Part shown: positions 5,104-6,097 of the stretch, piece after piece
How the letters are laid out: every line of letters begins with the position of its first letter
Position numbering within the stretch: position 1 is the first letter of the stretch
Assembly: GCA_050180235.1 (NCBI GenBank)
Contig: JBFXEJ010000183.1
Coordinates: 1 to 6,097 of the forward strand
DNA: 6,097 nt
Origin: JAABRU01 sp050180235
Lineage (GTDB): Bacteria; Desulfobacterota; Desulfobacteria; Desulfobacterales; Desulfococcaceae
Direction of reading: 5' to 3'
The notes under the pieces: generated by a model
Databases searched by the model: none
What the model was told of the DNA's origin: nothing
Seen by the model: the letters and a program-made list of their open reading frames with translations, nothing else
Translations under genes and position numbers: made by a program

Positions 5104-5531
5104 TTTTTTAAATACCGGCGTACAGTTTCACCGGATACGGAGTCCACCGCATCAGGACTTATCAGTTTATCGGCAATCATCTGCATTGTCCATGAACTGT
5201 ATCCATCAGGCGGAGCCGGACACGCAATTGCTATAAGGGTTGCCCCGGCTTTGCCGTCAAGTTTCGGCGGCTGTCCGGGAAAAGGTTTGCCGTCAAGAGC
5301 AAAATCAAGTCCGTTTTCGGCAAAACGTTTCACAGTGTTACACACTGTTGTCTGACAGACTTTGACAGATTCCGCTGTCTGTTCATATGTTTTGCCTTCG
5401 GCACAGTGTAAAAGAATTCCTGCCCTTGCAATTTTACGGGCAGACTTTCCGTTTCCTGTGCGGATGTAACTTTCAGGATGTTTCTTCTGAATACCGGTCA
5501 GTGAAACTTCATATTTTTTATGCGCTCCCAT
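5055..5531 (-). CDS. IS630 transposase, ORF A (DNA-binding part)
   Basis: This 158-aa frame carries the N-terminal DNA-binding half of the transposase. An HTH lies at about 35-75 (EGKTYEQTAESVKVCQTTVCN..., then VKRFAENGLDFAL), followed by the GKPFPGQPPKLDGKAGATL linker and a second winged-helix-like part (about 95-143, ending SGETVRRYLKK). AAAGGAGA lies about 8 nt before the ATG. After residue 143 the frame leaves the family pattern (VRLSRGKKSSGVSAD, then stop). The preceding A7 run (5103-5109) lets a -1 slip join it to ORF B, giving a protein of about 370 residues. Alone it may act as a DNA-binding inhibitor of transposition, as in other two-frame insertion sequences (inference). Confidence 0.85.
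   Translation of the reverse strand: MGAHKKYEVSLTGIQKKHPESYIRTGNGKSARKIARAGILLHCAEGKTYEQTAESVKVCQTTVCNTVKRFAENGLDFALDGKPFPGQPPKLDGKAGATLIAIACPAPPDGYSSWTMQMIADKLISPDAVDSVSGETVRRYLKKVRLSRGKKSSGVSAD
5103..5112 (-). other. Candidate -1 ribosomal frameshift site
   Basis: On the minus strand the ORF A codons read TTA AAA AAA GTC, preceded by T. This gives two overlapping slippery heptamers, T TTA AAA (5112-5106) and A AAA AAA (5109-5103), both in the correct zero frame. A -1 slip after the last AAA makes the next codon AGT and restores the conserved KKSQIKPWQ sequence. No obvious stimulatory hairpin was identified by eye. Confidence 0.65.
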
Positions 5532-5676
5532 GATATTTTCTCCTTTGATTTTTTTGAAAGGAGATTATATCATAGTATTATATAAAATTCAATGTGGTAA
5601 GGTAGTAGTGGTATTTTTTTGACTCATAAGTCTCACCGCATTAAACTTTCATTATAATGGTCAATAAACATTCTTA

Positions 5677-5775
5677 GGGTCTGTAAAAAAATAACCTGTA
5701 CAGTTTTCATGTCCGGAAACCCTGAGGGTTTTGAAAACCCTTAGGGTTTATAACAGATTGTTTTAATACAGACCC
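5677..5775. mobile_element. MITE-like 99-bp element with TTA duplication
   Basis: GGGTCTGTA at the left end (5677-5685) and TACAGACCC at the right end (5767-5775) are perfect inverted repeats. Looser complementarity runs further in (aacctgt / caatctgtt). The trinucleotide TTA lies directly outside both ends (5674-5676 and 5776-5778), as expected of a target duplication; a TA duplication is also readable. There is no coding capacity. The centre (5717-5749) is a 16-bp near-perfect inverted repeat made of two palindromes AAACCCTNAGGGTTT. The ends differ from those of the IS630 element next door, so its mobilising transposase would be elsewhere. Confidence 0.75.
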
Positions 5776-5778
5776 TTA

Positions 5779-6097
5779 TGCGCTTTCCGTGCATTTCCCG
5801 GTTTCTGCTTAAAGGGGAGAGTCTTCCGCACCATGCAGGCGCACCTCCGGCGTAAGTATTGTCAGAACGTTCAGTATGTGCTGTTTCCCCGCTTTCTTTA
5901 CCGGACTGCCGCAGACGTTCTGAAGGGACAGCATTTCTGTATGATTCCCAATAATCTGTATAAATAACTGAAGTTTCTCAACGAATAATATAACCTTCTG
6001 AAATTAAATGTATAAATAATACAAAATAGGTGTAATTATTATGCAACATATTGAAAACAGTCAACATTGCCATGTACATATTTTTTTTTGTATCAGT
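5779..6097. other. GC-richer remnant followed by AT-rich DNA, no firm gene
   Basis: Positions about 5780-5950 are richer in GC than the surroundings. They contain a plus-strand 44-codon frame (ATG 5833 to TAA 5965-5967), with residues VQYVLFPRFLYRTAADVLKG, which I do not recognise; it lacks a well-placed ribosome site. The opposite strand is also open over much of this stretch. TCAGAACGT (5862-5870) and ACGTTCTGA (5915-5923) form a 9-bp inverted repeat. From 5968 the DNA is AT-rich. An ATG at 6041 is open for 19 codons to the window end but has only a weak ribosome site, so no gene is claimed. Confidence 0.35.

Larger units (their letters stand above)
4410..5602 (-). mobile_element. Complete IS630-family insertion sequence
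   Basis: The two ends, 4410-4431 and 5581-5602, are imperfect terminal inverted repeats matching at 18 of 22 positions by hand count, with the shared core ACCACATT. Each is flanked by TA (4408-4409 and 5603-5604), the target duplication of this family. The 1193-bp length and one transposase filling nearly the whole element fit IS630. The transposase stop codon lies inside the left repeat. Weak similarity between the two ends continues outward (ATGACTCA at 4366-4373; TGACTCAT at 5620-5627), so the true tips could lie further out. Confidence 0.8.

Noticed and set aside
4888..5355. Plus-strand 155-codon ORF across the IS630 transposase
   Set aside because: It is a shadow of the transposase, whose motifs on the minus strand are unambiguous.
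6041..6097. Possible gene start at the right edge
   Set aside because: Only 19 codons are visible, with a weak ribosome site and no recognisable residues.

Overview
The window is an AT-rich bacterial segment of moderate GC in its genes, with strong AGGAGG-type ribosome sites. It is built around a five-gene cluster of small heat-shock proteins (Hsp20, alpha-crystallin family) with mobile DNA on both sides. The protein types (the 'MIYRRLFD...' and 'M(A/S)EKELQ...' sHSPs), the abundance of IS630-type elements and the short 'accacgaaatacacgaa'-like intergenic sequence fit a sulfate reducer of the Desulfobacterota, perhaps Desulfonema-like. That placement is inference from remembered resemblance, not a search.

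Layout. Positions 1-~125 (minus strand) hold the 5' end of one IS630-like element, cut by the window edge, with only the first 18 codons of its transposase. Positions 126-522 hold no convincing gene, only small repeats and a hairpin. A minus-strand gene (523-1122) encodes a 199-aa protein with two tandem ribbon-helix-helix-like segments, which suggests a DNA-binding regulator. It is divergent from the sHSP cluster across a very AT-rich 202-bp gap.

Five plus-strand sHSP genes follow at 1325-1765, 1974-2375, 2469-2930, 3041-3502 and 3524-3925. Genes 1 and 4 are paralogues and so are genes 2 and 5, each pair about 74% identical by hand count. This points to duplication of a two-gene unit, with an unrelated class of sHSP (gene 3) between the copies. 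The gaps carry hairpins, including a perfect 18-bp inverted repeat after gene 3. After gene 5 come three tandem copies of a 48-bp repeat, each able to form its own hairpin; a decayed single copy lies just after gene 1. A strong bidirectional-looking terminator (4266-4293) closes the region.

A complete IS630-family element (about 4410-5602, minus strand) follows. It has 22-bp imperfect terminal inverted repeats flanked by TA. Its transposase is split over two frames at an A7 slippery run and has all three acidic catalytic residues. Beyond it lie a 99-bp non-coding element with terminal inverted repeats and a TTA duplication (MITE-like, 5677-5775), a short GC-richer remnant with a 44-codon ORF, and AT-rich DNA to the end.

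Functionally, the sHSPs are expected to form mixed oligomers that hold unfolding proteins for refolding by DnaK/ClpB-type machines. The divergent RHH-like protein is a reasonable but unproven candidate regulator. No CIRCE element and no clear sigma-32 promoter was seen.
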